From Deferribacterales bacterium (GTDB lineage Bacteria; Chrysiogenota; Deferribacteres; Deferribacterales; JAISNW01): DNA of 31,072 bases. The stretch is from NCBI GenBank assembly GCA_025997275.1, contig BNUJ01000003.1, forward strand, positions 1 through 31,072, given 5' to 3'. The notes beneath the pieces were generated by a model. That model saw only the letters and a list, made by a program, of their open reading frames with translations. It was not told where the DNA came from and made no database searches. Shown here in pieces: positions 1 to 8,282 of this stretch. How positions within the stretch are numbered: the first letter of the stretch is position 1; each line of letters opens with the position of its first letter. A program made the translations under genes and the position numbers.

Positions 1-447
1 CTTCACAGCCTGCGCAATAGACACCAGACTATGTATAAGGTAGCAAAAGCGTTAATAGAGGAACAGAGGGAGTTTTTACTATACGGCAACTCTCACTTAA
101 AACCGCTTAGACTACGAGATATTGCCAATGTGACAGGGTTGCACGAGTCAACGGTTAGTCGCATTACTAACGGCAAATATGCGCAGATGGAGCATGGCGT
201 TATAGAACTGAAAAAGTTTTTCTCTAAAGGGATGGATGGCGAAGATGGCAATATCTCAACAAGGCATATAAAACAGCTAATCCAAGAGGTCATTGCCGCT
301 GAACCTGTGTCAAAACCATATTCTGATGAAAAGATAGTAGGGCTATTAAAGGGGCAGGGCGTCGACCTAGCGCGGCGGACAGTCGCTAAATATAGGGAAG
401 AGCTGAAAATACCCACTATGTCAATGCGGCGCAGAATCAAAGGCTAA
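1..447 (+). CDS. rpoN: RNA polymerase sigma-54 factor RpoN, C-terminal fragment (5' end outside window)
   Basis: This is the C-terminal third of sigma-54, the factor that directs RNA polymerase to -24/-12 promoters and needs an enhancer-binding ATPase to open them. The frame is open from the first base, before the first ATG at 31, and the upstream residues (LHSLRNRHQT) continue the family's core-binding/DNA-binding region, so the gene is cut by the window edge. Visible landmarks are the helix-turn-helix segment (LRDIANVTGLHESTVSRITNGKY) and, near the C-terminus, the RpoN box that reads the -24 element (ARRTVAKYRE). It converges with recF and their 3' ends overlap by 11 bp, leaving no room for a terminator between them. 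The hpf gene that often follows rpoN is absent here. Identity is secure; only the length is unknown. Confidence 0.96.
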   Translation, partial: LHSLRNRHQTMYKVAKALIEEQREFLLYGNSHLKPLRLRDIANVTGLHESTVSRITNGKYAQMEHGVIELKKFFSKGMDGEDGNISTRHIKQLIQEVIAAEPVSKPYSDEKIVGLLKGQGVDLARRTVAKYREELKIPTMSMRRRIKG

Positions 448-1465
448 TGAAGGAAGATTCTGGGAAGTATATATTTTTCACCCCTGTAAGGATAGTTTGT
501 CGTTTTGTATCGGTGAATAAGTCAGCAAATATTTCACGGCGACTATCATCTAGCCCCACTTCAAAGTCATCTAGTAGCAGGACAACTGGTTTATGACAGT
601 GTGCCTCTAAATATTTTGCCGAGTGGTAGAGCAAGAACAATAGCACCGCTTTCCTCTGCCCGAACGACTGAAACCGCTCTATTACCTTGCCGCCACGCCT
701 TATATAGAGCAAGTCTTTATGACAACCGTATAATAACTTGTGTTTCTCCGCCTCGTTTTCTAGCGGCTTATCAGCTAGACTACTCACTGACAGCGTCAAA
801 TCCATCTCTGGCATTAGTATATCAGCTAGCGAAACAGATGAGACAGCCTTGCTGATGCCTTTAACAACCTGTAGTCTTGCGTTTGATATATCAGCCGACA
901 GCACGCTCATCTGCTCATTCAACACAGATACAACATCAAGGTTCACAACGTCCCGCTCTAGCTCTGCACGTTTGCGCGCTAACAGCTGGCGGTAGTTTTT
1001 AACCCGCGCTAGGTGTCCCTTGTCAATATAAAACGCTATCCTGTCTAAAAATCCACGCCTAGCGGCATGCTCGTCATCTAGCAGTGTCTCAAAGGTGGGC
1101 GAATAACAGATAACGGGGCTTGAAAACATATAATCCACTACAGGCAGGTAGTCGTCTGTCTCATTGATTAACAGTTTACGCTCGTCTTGGTAGAATAATG
1201 TAGCTGTTCGGATGTTTTCAGAGGTAGCGTCCGCATCAAACACGCCGTTTATACGCAGATATGTTTCTCCGATAGTTCTGACATCTGCTAGCGTCTGCTG
1301 GCGGAATGTGCGCTGGGTTAGTAGCAGATAAATAGCTTCAACGATAGACGTTTTACCCGTGCCGTTATTGCCAGATATGAACAGCGGAGCAGGGTCCACT
1401 GGCAACTCTAGTGCAAGGGTGCGGTGGTTTCTAAAATTTGCAAGCGACAATGCTCTTAGAGGCAT
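437..1465 (-). CDS. recF: DNA replication and repair protein RecF
   Basis: RecF is an SMC-like ATPase that helps load RecA at single-strand gaps (with RecO and RecR). The 342-residue length is near the usual 350-370. Visible motifs are the Walker A loop GNNGTGKT (residues about 32-39), an ABC-type signature region (QSFGQRK, about residue 265-270) and Walker B followed by a D-loop (VVLLLDDFEVGLD). The start codon overlaps the dnaN stop as TAATG (1463-1467), so translation is probably coupled to dnaN. The 3' end overlaps that of rpoN on the other strand. The neighbour dnaN supports the call, since dnaN-recF is a classical pair. Confidence 0.95.
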   Translation of the reverse strand: MPLRALSLANFRNHRTLALELPVDPAPLFISGNNGTGKTSIVEAIYLLLTQRTFRQQTLADVRTIGETYLRINGVFDADATSENIRTATLFYQDERKLLINETDDYLPVVDYMFSSPVICYSPTFETLLDDEHAARRGFLDRIAFYIDKGHLARVKNYRQLLARKRAELERDVVNLDVVSVLNEQMSVLSADISNARLQVVKGISKAVSSVSLADILMPEMDLTLSVSSLADKPLENEAEKHKLLYGCHKDLLYIRRGGKVIERFQSFGQRKAVLLFLLYHSAKYLEAHCHKPVVLLLDDFEVGLDDSRREIFADLFTDTKRQTILTGVKNIYFPESSFISL

Positions 1466-2595
1466 TACCCGATTTTTTCAATAGATATAGGCACTATGAT
1501 ATATTTCGCCTCGCCACTATCGGGTAACACTAGGGCTGGTTGAATGGCGGTAGTCATCGCAAGTGTAATACTCTCTGAGCCTACGTTCTTTAATATGTCT
1601 ATCAGCTGGTTAGCGTTAAATATTATATCCATCTTCTCGCCATTGAACGTCACATTTTCACGCACCTCATCACTGGCACTGCCGTGCTCAGTTTCAAGAC
1701 TATGCACCAATAGCTGTGAGCCATTGAATGACAGGCGCACACCATGTGAAATCTCATTAGTAGTGGCAGCCACACGCCCGACAACGTCTATAAGGCTTGC
1801 CCTATTTATGGTAGCTCTTATAGGGTATTCGCTCTGGAACAGCTTGGTAATATTCTTTATATACCGCTCTATCAGCTTAGATGACACGGAGATAGTAGCA
1901 GACTTAAAGACTATTAGCTTTCTATCAGTCTCAATAGTTATATCGCCCGCTTTGTCAAAGATATTTGACACATCAAGCACAGTCTTTTTAGGGATATTCA
2001 CGGTGAATTCGTCTGCTATCCCCTCATCCAGCGTAGCAGATACCGTTGCCATCCGCTGATAGTCAGCAGACGAAATCTCTAGCTTATTTGATATTATTGA
2101 GAAGTGTGCTCCGCTGTATTCAGGTTTTGCCGTGTCATTTGATATACAGAATGCCACGTGCCTAAACAGGTCAACAAGTGCGTCTGATTTAATTTTAATA
2201 GAGTATTCAGGGGTAATGTCTCTCATCTGCGGGAATAACTCTGGCTCCAACGTGGCAAACTTGCCTATATATGTGCCCGACTTGATAAATAGCAACTTGT
2301 TGCTATCGTCTGCATTAGCGGATACGGAAAATGTTATGTTAGCGTCATCTTTCAGCTTGCTTATTGCATCGGCTAGTTTATCAGCGGGCACGGTTACAAC
2401 GCCCGTTCCCTCAACATTTGCCTTTAATGTAGCAACAAAACTGGTCTGAAAGTTGGTGGACTTGAGCAACAGTTCGCCCTCTTTTGCTTCTATATAGACG
2501 TTGTGCAGGATAGTCGCCAACTTTTGCGGTGGCGTGAAAGCGCGGGCATACCTGAGCAACGGATATATATCCTTTTGAATAACAGAAAATTTCAT
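1465..2595 (-). CDS. dnaN: DNA polymerase III subunit beta (sliding clamp)
   Basis: DnaN forms the dimeric ring that tethers DNA polymerase III and many repair proteins to DNA. The 376-residue protein has the three-domain clamp layout. It opens MKFSVIQKD and has the typical segment VTVPADKLADAISKL in domain 1 and the clamp-type ending YIIVPISIE. An AGGGG Shine-Dalgarno sequence lies 7 nt before the ATG, and a good sigma-70 promoter lies just upstream. recF follows with a 1-nt overlap. The commonly adjacent dnaA is not here: the upstream gene is uvrA. The replication-origin cluster therefore seems to be split in this genome, and no DnaA-box cluster was evident in the short upstream gap. Confidence 0.96.
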   Translation of the reverse strand: MKFSVIQKDIYPLLRYARAFTPPQKLATILHNVYIEAKEGELLLKSTNFQTSFVATLKANVEGTGVVTVPADKLADAISKLKDDANITFSVSANADDSNKLLFIKSGTYIGKFATLEPELFPQMRDITPEYSIKIKSDALVDLFRHVAFCISNDTAKPEYSGAHFSIISNKLEISSADYQRMATVSATLDEGIADEFTVNIPKKTVLDVSNIFDKAGDITIETDRKLIVFKSATISVSSKLIERYIKNITKLFQSEYPIRATINRASLIDVVGRVAATTNEISHGVRLSFNGSQLLVHSLETEHGSASDEVRENVTFNGEKMDIIFNANQLIDILKNVGSESITLAMTTAIQPALVLPDSGEAKYIIVPISIEKIG

Positions 2596-2625
2596 ATAAA
2601 AACCCCTAACTAAAACATATATGCC

Positions 2626-2654
2626 ATTTTATATGCAAAGAAAGGATAAGTCAA
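2626..2654 (-). promoter_or_regulatory. Sigma-70 promoter of dnaN-recF
   Basis: On the minus strand, -35 TTGACT (2654-2649), a 17-nt spacer and -10 TAAAAT (2631-2626). The predicted transcript starts near 2619 and carries an AGGGG ribosome site before the dnaN ATG. The -35 box lies within the left arm of a 7-bp inverted repeat (2652-2658 with 2678-2684). Confidence 0.7.
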
Positions 2655-2684
2655 GCCTCCCTTGCAAAAAAAGTTATAGGCTTG
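2652..2684. repeat. Inverted repeat between uvrA and dnaN
   Basis: CAAGCCT (2652-2658) is matched by AGGCTTG (2678-2684) with a 19-nt loop that contains a run of seven A on the plus strand. It lies between the uvrA stop and the dnaN -35 box, which it overlaps. It could be a weak terminator for uvrA or an operator for dnaN. There is no T-run after the stem, so a terminator role is uncertain. Confidence 0.35.
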
Positions 2685-2692
2685 CAACCTAC

Positions 2693-5542
2693 CTACAGCA
2701 CCCCTCTTAAAAACTGCCCCGTGTAAGATTTAGCACACTTAGCACAACCCTCTGGCGTGCCCGTATAGACCACACTGCCACCGCGTTCGCCCCCCTCAGG
2801 ACCTAAATCTATTATATAGTCAGCTTGTTTTATTACATCTAAATTGTGCTCTATTATCACAACGGTATTGCCTGCTGCAACTAGCTTGTCAAATATTTTT
2901 ACCAACTTCTTTATATCGTCAAAGTGCAGTCCCGTAGTAGGCTCGTCAAATAAGTATAACGTTTTGCCCGTTGACACCCGCATTAGCTCTTTAGCTAGCT
3001 TTATCCGCTGTGCCTCGCCACCAGATAGCGTAGTCGCCGACTGACCCAGCGTTATATAGCCTAGCCCCACATCAGACATCGTCTGAAACTTCTGTCTCAG
3101 TTTGGCGTGGTTGGTGAAAAAATTGCATGCCTCGTCAATAGTCATTGCAAGCACCTCTGCAATGCTCTTACCCTTGTATTTAATATCCAGCGTGTCTCTA
3201 TTGTAGCGCAAGCCACCACAGGAGTCACATTTTACATACATATCAGGCAAGAAGTGCATCTCTATCTTGATTTGCCCATCTCCTAGGCAAGTTTCGCAAC
3301 GTCCGCCCTTTACGTTGAAACTAAATCTGCTGGAATCGTAGCCCCGCATCTGCGCATCAGGCAATTTAGTGAATAGTGTCCTGATGTCAGAAAATATGCC
3401 CGTATAGGTCACAGGGTTAGAACGCGGCGTCCTGCCTATAGGCGACTGGTCTATATCTATGACCTTATCTATCAGTTCTGCACCTGTTATAGACTTATAG
3501 CCATCTGAGTTATGCCTTGATTTGTAAAGGTGTTTCATCATAGCAGGGTAGAGTATATCCAATATCAACGTTGATTTGCCCGAACCAGATACACCGGTGA
3601 CGCAGTTCATCAGCCCCAACGGGATTTCAACATTTATATTTTTTAGGTTGTGTATAGTTGCGCCCTTTATGGTGATGACTTTGTCCGTAGCTTTGCGCCG
3701 CTTTCTAGGCACAGGTATAGATTGTCTGCCCGATAGATACGCCCCCGTGAGCGAGTTTTTATCCTCTAACATCTTGTCCGGCGTGCCAGCAAAGACTATC
3801 TCTCCGCCAAGCACACCTGCATATAGCCCCATATCTATCACATAATCTGCTGTCATTATTGTATCGCTGTCGTGTTCCACCACTATTACCGAGTTGCCGA
3901 TGTCGCGCAGGCTCTTGAGCGTGCCGAGCAACATATCGTTGTCGCGCTGATGAAGCCCTATAGACGGCTCGTCTAGCACATATAGAACACCTGTCAGCCC
4001 TGAACCTATCTGTGTAGCAAGCCGTATCCGCTGTGCCTCACCGCCCGATAGCGTGCCCGATTTGCGCTCTAGCGTTACATAGTCAATGCCCACAGAGAGC
4101 ATAAACTTCAACCTGCGCGATATTTCACGGATAATCTTTTGCGCTACCTCTAGCCTGAAACCGTCAAACTTTAAGCCGTTAAAGAACTCGTGCGCCCGTG
4201 TTATGTTTAGCTGGGATACCTCGTAGATATTCTTGCCGCCGATACGCACACATAAGCTTTCACGCTTTAATCTTGCACCGTGACAATCGGGGCAGACACG
4301 TGGTTGCATGTATTCCCGTGCCTCCTCAGCATCGGGCTGATAGCTGGATGCCAGCTTCATCTTTAAGTAGCCCAATACGCCTGTGAACTGCTTTTTATAG
4401 GAGATTGTCTTATTGCCACTGGTGGTAGATAGTTGCAGTGGTTCGTCTGCGCCGTTCATTAGGATATTTCGCTCATCCGTTTTTAGCTTTTTCCACGGGG
4501 CGTTCAGGTCTATATCGTATTTTTTTGCGATGGCGTTCAGCATTGTGTGGAACTGATAGTTATCAAAGATAGTCTTCTGCCAAGGTCTTATGGCTCCGCC
4601 ACGCACGCTCAGACCATCGTCTGGCACAATAACACGCTCATCAAACTCCATCATCTCCCCAAGCCCATCGCAGGTGGGACAGGCGCCGAACGGATTATTA
4701 AATGAGAATATGCGCGGTTCCACCTCCGCAAGACTCACCCCGCAGGTAGGGCAGGCAAACTTTTCACTATACAGATAAGTCTTGCCAGCATTTATTACCT
4801 CTACAAGCCCGCTAGCTCGCCTTAAAGCTATCTCTACAGAGTCAGTGAGCCGCCTTTTAGCACTTTCTGATATTGCAATCCTATCAACCACTATTGATAT
4901 TGAGTGTTTAAGGTTCTTATCAAGCTCGGACTCTTCTTCCAACCGCACAAGTTTGCCGTCAATATACGCACGAACAAAACCCTCTTTTAGCAATTCCTTG
5001 AAGAGTTTTTTGTATTCGCCTTTCTTGCCGCGTATAATGGGGGCTAGAATCTCTACCTTATTGTCTTTATTAGTCGCCAGCTCCATAAGGGTGTCAACAA
5101 TCTTCTGAACACTGAATGCCTCTATCTTTTTGCCACATTCGGGGCAGAACACATCACCCGTGCGGGCAAAGAGCAGACGCATATAGTCGTATATCTCAGT
5201 AACAGTGCCTACGGTGGAGCGCGGATTATGGCTGATAGACTTCTGCTCTATGCTGATAGCGGGGGATAGGTAGTCTATGCTGTCAACATCGGGTTTTTCC
5301 ATAAGGTCTAGGAACTGCCTAGCATAAGCAGATATTGACTCTACATAGCGACGTTGCCCCTCAGCATAGATAGTGTCAAATGCTAGGGTAGATTTGCCCG
5401 AACCTGATACACCTGTGATTACCACAAGTTTATTTTTGGGGATGTCAACGTCAATATTTTTGAGGTTATGCTGACGCGCCCCGCGTATCACTATAGATGT
5501 AGGTGCAATATTTTCGGGTGCTGCTGAAACTTTCTTTACCAT
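2693..5542 (-). CDS. uvrA: Excinuclease ABC subunit A
   Basis: UvrA is the damage-recognition ATPase of nucleotide excision repair; it delivers UvrB to lesions. At 949 residues it is full length. It has two ABC ATPase modules: N-terminal Walker A GVSGSGKS, first signature LSGGEAQRIRLA, second Walker A GVSGSGKS after the central region, second signature LSGGEAQRIKLA and Walker B LYLFDEPTTGLH. Zinc-binding CxxC pairs are visible (CPECG, CPTCG, CPTCD, CPDC, CETC, CDSC). It diverges from pyk. There is no Shine-Dalgarno sequence before the ATG, and the -10 box ends only 8 nt upstream, so the message is probably leaderless. Confidence 0.97.
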   Translation of the reverse strand: MVKKVSAAPENIAPTSIVIRGARQHNLKNIDVDIPKNKLVVITGVSGSGKSTLAFDTIYAEGQRRYVESISAYARQFLDLMEKPDVDSIDYLSPAISIEQKSISHNPRSTVGTVTEIYDYMRLLFARTGDVFCPECGKKIEAFSVQKIVDTLMELATNKDNKVEILAPIIRGKKGEYKKLFKELLKEGFVRAYIDGKLVRLEEESELDKNLKHSISIVVDRIAISESAKRRLTDSVEIALRRASGLVEVINAGKTYLYSEKFACPTCGVSLAEVEPRIFSFNNPFGACPTCDGLGEMMEFDERVIVPDDGLSVRGGAIRPWQKTIFDNYQFHTMLNAIAKKYDIDLNAPWKKLKTDERNILMNGADEPLQLSTTSGNKTISYKKQFTGVLGYLKMKLASSYQPDAEEAREYMQPRVCPDCHGARLKRESLCVRIGGKNIYEVSQLNITRAHEFFNGLKFDGFRLEVAQKIIREISRRLKFMLSVGIDYVTLERKSGTLSGGEAQRIRLATQIGSGLTGVLYVLDEPSIGLHQRDNDMLLGTLKSLRDIGNSVIVVEHDSDTIMTADYVIDMGLYAGVLGGEIVFAGTPDKMLEDKNSLTGAYLSGRQSIPVPRKRRKATDKVITIKGATIHNLKNINVEIPLGLMNCVTGVSGSGKSTLILDILYPAMMKHLYKSRHNSDGYKSITGAELIDKVIDIDQSPIGRTPRSNPVTYTGIFSDIRTLFTKLPDAQMRGYDSSRFSFNVKGGRCETCLGDGQIKIEMHFLPDMYVKCDSCGGLRYNRDTLDIKYKGKSIAEVLAMTIDEACNFFTNHAKLRQKFQTMSDVGLGYITLGQSATTLSGGEAQRIKLAKELMRVSTGKTLYLFDEPTTGLHFDDIKKLVKIFDKLVAAGNTVVIIEHNLDVIKQADYIIDLGPEGGERGGSVVYTGTPEGCAKCAKSYTGQFLRGVL

Positions 5543-5550
5543 AAATTTTT

Positions 5551-5579
5551 AGTATAACATCTTTTAACCACCCTTGCAA
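5551..5579 (-). promoter_or_regulatory. Sigma-70 promoter of uvrA, near-leaderless
   Basis: On the minus strand, -35 TTGCAA (5579-5574), a 17-nt spacer and -10 TATACT (5556-5551). The ATG is at 5542, so only 8 nt separate the -10 box from the start codon and the predicted 5' leader is about 0-3 nt. No SOS (LexA) box is evident by eye at the promoter. Confidence 0.65.
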
Positions 5580-5611
5580 TAAAAATAGAATACCACTTGT
5601 CAACTATATAC

Positions 5612-5640
5612 TTGTCAGTAGCCAGAAATGCTATTATAAT
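5612..5640 (+). promoter_or_regulatory. Sigma-70 promoter of pyk
   Basis: -35 TTGTCA (5612-5617), a 17-nt spacer and a perfect -10 TATAAT (5635-5640). It is followed by an AAGGAG ribosome site (5651-5656) that fixes the start at the ATG at 5662. Confidence 0.8.
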
Positions 5641-5661
5641 GATTAAGCATAAGGAGTGAAT

Positions 5662-7077
5662 ATGAATCAGAGAAAAACCAAGATAGTATGTACTATCGGA
5701 CCTGCGTCATCCACAGCAAAGACAATCAGAGAGCTTATCAAAGCGGGTATGAATGTTGCACGCCTGAATTTTTCACATGGCACGCACGAGTCGCACCGTG
5801 AGACGATTAAGCTGGTACGCTCTATAGCCAAAGAGTTAGGCACATACGTGGCAATATTGCAGGACTTGTGCGGTCCTAAGATACGCATGGGCATACTGCC
5901 AGCAGACGGCGTTTTACTAAACGTAGGTGGAGAGATATCCATTCACAGCGGGGACGACTACAAGGGCGATAAATCCTTGCCCGTATCATACCCGCAAATC
6001 CATAAAGACGTTGCCCCGCACGAGCGCATATTGCTTGCAGATGGGATGATAGCCCTTGAAGTCCAGCGCATAGACGGGAAAGATGTTGTCTGCAAGGTGC
6101 TGAATGGCGGGGTAATCTATTCTAAAAAAGGCGTTAATATGCCGCATTCTAAACTACAAGTATCAGCATTCAGCGAAAAAGACCGTGCTGACCTGCTTAT
6201 GGGCTTAGCAGAGCAGGTGGACTACGTGGCTATCTCATTTGTCAGGACGGCTGATGATATGAAAGGCGTTCAAGATTTAATTGCCACCAGCGAGCACAAA
6301 CCAAAAGTTATTGCAAAGATAGAAAAGCCACAAGCAGTTCAAAACATTGATTCTATACTGGCAGTCGCAGACGGAATAATGGTAGCGCGCGGCGATTTAG
6401 GGGTAGAGGTGCCGCTTGAAGAGGTGCCTATAATACAGAAAGACCTTATCGGTCGGGTGCGCGAGTCGGGCAAGCTGGTAATTACCGCAACGCAAATGCT
6501 TATGAGTATGGTATCTAACCCACGACCTACCCGTAGCGAGGCAAGCGATGTGGCAAACGCAATATTAGATGGCACTGACGCTGTAATGCTGTCAGACGAG
6601 AGTGCAAATGGCAAATATCCAGTGGAGGCTTGCGCTACCCTAGACACCATAGCTAGGGCAACAGAACCACATGTAGCAACAAGATTTGATGCAAAAACTA
6701 TAGACGCAACCCGTGAGATTTCAATTGCGCTAAGTAGGGCTGCCTGCTGGTTAGCGGCGGATGTAAAAGCAGACGCTATTTTAGTGTACACTCACTCAGG
6801 GCGCACAGCGTTAGAGGTAGCAAGGTTTCGCCCTAGCTGCCCTGTAGTAGCTATGACGCAGAGCGAATATACGTGCAGGTTTGCCACACTATACTGGGGA
6901 ACAACTCCGATACAGACGAGTGGGGCGAAGTCAACCGATGAGCTGTTTGCGCTAGCACGTAGTGTTGCCACAAAAAATGGAATATCTAAGACTGGCGGTA
7001 GAGTAGTGGTGACTTCTGGCGACCTGCCCGCAGGAGACAACTACTACACAACAACTGTAAGGGTGTTGAACGTGTAA
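5662..7077 (+). CDS. pyk: Pyruvate kinase
   Basis: Pyruvate kinase converts phosphoenolpyruvate and ADP to pyruvate and ATP, the last step of glycolysis. The protein is about 471 residues. It shows the N-terminal TKIVCTIGPAS and MNVARLNFSHG motifs, the catalytic lysine region IAKIEKPQAV, the metal-binding GIMVARGDLGVEVP and the conserved NPRPTRSEASDVANAILDGT, then a C-terminal allosteric-type domain. A GTG at 5656 would give two extra residues but lies inside the AAGGAG ribosome site; the ATG at 5662 has correct spacing and is preferred. The gene is single, with its own promoter and terminator. Its activity-loop motif reads SDESANGKYP, where SGETA is the more common form. Confidence 0.96.
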   Translation: MNQRKTKIVCTIGPASSTAKTIRELIKAGMNVARLNFSHGTHESHRETIKLVRSIAKELGTYVAILQDLCGPKIRMGILPADGVLLNVGGEISIHSGDDYKGDKSLPVSYPQIHKDVAPHERILLADGMIALEVQRIDGKDVVCKVLNGGVIYSKKGVNMPHSKLQVSAFSEKDRADLLMGLAEQVDYVAISFVRTADDMKGVQDLIATSEHKPKVIAKIEKPQAVQNIDSILAVADGIMVARGDLGVEVPLEEVPIIQKDLIGRVRESGKLVITATQMLMSMVSNPRPTRSEASDVANAILDGTDAVMLSDESANGKYPVEACATLDTIARATEPHVATRFDAKTIDATREISIALSRAACWLAADVKADAILVYTHSGRTALEVARFRPSCPVVAMTQSEYTCRFATLYWGTTPIQTSGAKSTDELFALARSVATKNGISKTGGRVVVTSGDLPAGDNYYTTTVRVLNV

Positions 7078-7087
7078 ATAATTCACA

Positions 7088-7110
7088 GGGGGCGCAAGCC
7101 CCCTATTTGT
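7088..7110 (+). terminator. Terminator of pyk
   Basis: GGGGGC (7088-7093), a GCAA tetraloop (7094-7097) and GCCCCC (7098-7103) form a perfect 6-bp GC stem, followed by a T-rich tract (TATTTGTATT). It lies 11 nt after the pyk stop. Confidence 0.85.
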
Positions 7111-7195
7111 ATTCTAGCTCTTTCGGTTTCTTATCCATAACTTTTTTAATATCAAGCAGGGTGTCTTTGTAGAGCGACACAAGCTCGTTGTTAGA
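7103..7195 (-). pseudogene. Possible remnant of a coding 3' end, or a very short peptide gene
   Basis: The minus strand between the tRNA-Ser(GCU) 3' end and the pyk terminator has an open frame ending in TAG (7105-7103). It encodes a charged, helix-like tail: ELVSLYKDTLLDIKKVMDKK followed by PKELEYK. The composition looks like real protein, but there is no convincing start: only a GTG without a ribosome site, or an internal ATG that would give 12 residues. The frame runs back into the tRNA. The simplest reading is the leftover end of a gene displaced from upstream; chance coding-like sequence cannot be excluded. Confidence 0.25.
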
Positions 7196-7196
7196 G

Positions 7197-7288
7197 CGGA
7201 GAGGGAGGGATTTGAACCCTCGATGCGGTGTTAAGCCGCATACTCACTTAGCAGGCGAGCGCCTTCGACCATACTCGGCCACCTCTCC
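7197..7288 (-). tRNA. tRNA-Ser (anticodon GCU)
   Basis: The minus strand folds as a class II tRNA. Acceptor arms are GGAGAGG (7288-7282) and CCTCTCC (7204-7198), with discriminator G at 7197. The D arm contains GCCGAGT. The anticodon stem CTCGC/GTGAG encloses loop CTGCTAA, giving anticodon GCT, which reads AGC and AGU. There is a long variable arm and a T arm GAGGG-TTCAAAT-CCCTC. The 3' CCA is not encoded. It follows tRNA-Ser(UGA) by 28 nt and is probably cotranscribed with it. Confidence 0.96.
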
Positions 7289-7316
7289 AAAACGAATAGC
7301 CAAAACACACAGGAAA

Positions 7317-7403
7317 CGGAGGAGGTAGGATTCGAACCCACGGTAGTGTTACCTACAACGGTTTTCAAGACCGCCGCCTTAAACCAGACTCGGCCACTCC
7401 TCC
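7317..7403 (-). tRNA. tRNA-Ser (anticodon UGA)
   Basis: Acceptor arms are GGAGGAG (7403-7397) and CTCCTCC (7324-7318), with discriminator G at 7317. The anticodon stem GCGGT/ACCGT encloses loop CTTGAAA, giving anticodon TGA for UCN codons. There is a long variable arm with GGTA/TACC pairing and a T loop GTTCGAATC. The 3' CCA is not encoded. A strong promoter lies upstream and the second serine tRNA follows. Confidence 0.96.
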
Positions 7404-7422
7404 TGCGTGTCACAAGCCCTAC

Positions 7423-7450
7423 ATTATACTGAAAATTCTAAAATGTGCAA
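7423..7450 (-). promoter_or_regulatory. Promoter of the serine tRNA pair
   Basis: On the minus strand, -35 TTGCAC (7450-7445), a 16-nt spacer and a perfect -10 TATAAT (7428-7423). The -10 box ends 19 nt before the tRNA-Ser(UGA) 5' end. It is the only clear promoter upstream of the two tRNA genes. Confidence 0.75.
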
Positions 7451-7526
7451 GAGGGATTTCTGCTAACGCAAAAAAAACTTCCTCTCCCGCATGGAACAAG
7501 GACTAGTTGCTGTTGACCTCGTAATA

Positions 7527-8210
7527 TTAGAGAGGCGAGAGGGGGCGATAAAGTATTGGGTCTTTTATCCCCGCCTGCTCAAAGCCTCGCAGACGCAGCC
7601 TGCAACTGTCGCATACTCCGCAAGCCTCGTCATCAGCCTGATAACACGACCAAGTCAGATGCAATGGCGCATTCAACTCCACACCTAGCCGCACTATATC
7701 AGCCTTTGACTTGTGTATTAGCGGTGTCGCTATCTGTATAGACTCATTGTCTGGCAAACCTGCCTTTAATAATTCATTAAATTTAGTATAAAACAGCTCA
7801 CGGCAGTCGGGATAACCACTGGAGTCCTCCTCCACAGCACCGATAAATATTGCGCTAGCTCCCAGCACCTCGCTCCAGCTTACTGCAATGCTTAGTATAT
7901 TGCCATTGCGGAATGGCACGTAAGTTGACGGGATTTTGCCCTTCTCCACACCGCCTGTCTCAACGGCACGGCTAGCATCGGTGAGCGAGGAACCGCCAAT
8001 GTCTTTCAAGTAGCCAATATCAACTACAAGTTTTTTGTCTATTTTATAATAGTCTGCTATGTCGTTAAATGCTTTTAGTTCGCGTTTTTCGGTGCGCTGT
8101 CCGTAGTTCAGGTGTAGCAAGGCTACGTCATAGCCCTGACTAATAGCCAATGCAGTGGCAACACAGCTATCCATACCGCCTGAAAGCACGACAACACATT
8201 TAGATTGCAT
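7527..8210 (-). CDS. queC: 7-cyano-7-deazaguanine synthase QueC
   Basis: QueC turns 7-carboxy-7-deazaguanine into preQ0 with ammonia and ATP, a step toward queuosine in tRNA (and, in some phage and islands, toward 7-deazaguanine in DNA). The 227-residue protein has the PP-loop SGGMDS (residues 10-15) and the zinc cysteines Cys189, Cys197, Cys200 and Cys203 in the C-terminal motif CGVCDSC. It has its own promoter and a GAGG ribosome site. No queD, queE or queF lies beside it, so the pathway genes are scattered, and no preQ1 riboswitch is evident in its short leader. It borders the accessory block and diverges from the AAA ATPase gene. Confidence 0.95.
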   Translation of the reverse strand: MQSKCVVVLSGGMDSCVATALAISQGYDVALLHLNYGQRTEKRELKAFNDIADYYKIDKKLVVDIGYLKDIGGSSLTDASRAVETGGVEKGKIPSTYVPFRNGNILSIAVSWSEVLGASAIFIGAVEEDSSGYPDCRELFYTKFNELLKAGLPDNESIQIATPLIHKSKADIVRLGVELNAPLHLTWSCYQADDEACGVCDSCRLRLRGFEQAGIKDPILYRPLSPL

Positions 8211-8242
8211 ACACTCTTTACCTCAACTTCTATAATAAGCGC

Positions 8243-8270
8243 AGTATAGCAGGGAAAACTCCATTGTCAA
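8243..8270 (-). promoter_or_regulatory. Sigma-70 promoter of queC
   Basis: On the minus strand, consensus -35 TTGACA (8270-8265), a 16-nt spacer and -10 TATACT (8248-8243). The predicted leader is about 26 nt and contains GAGG before the ATG. Confidence 0.8.
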
Positions 8271-8282
8271 CTTTCTCAAAAT

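Noticed and set aside
7231..7413. Open frame of 60 codons across the two tRNA genes
   Set aside because: It lies within two well-folded serine tRNA genes and has no independent coding signal.
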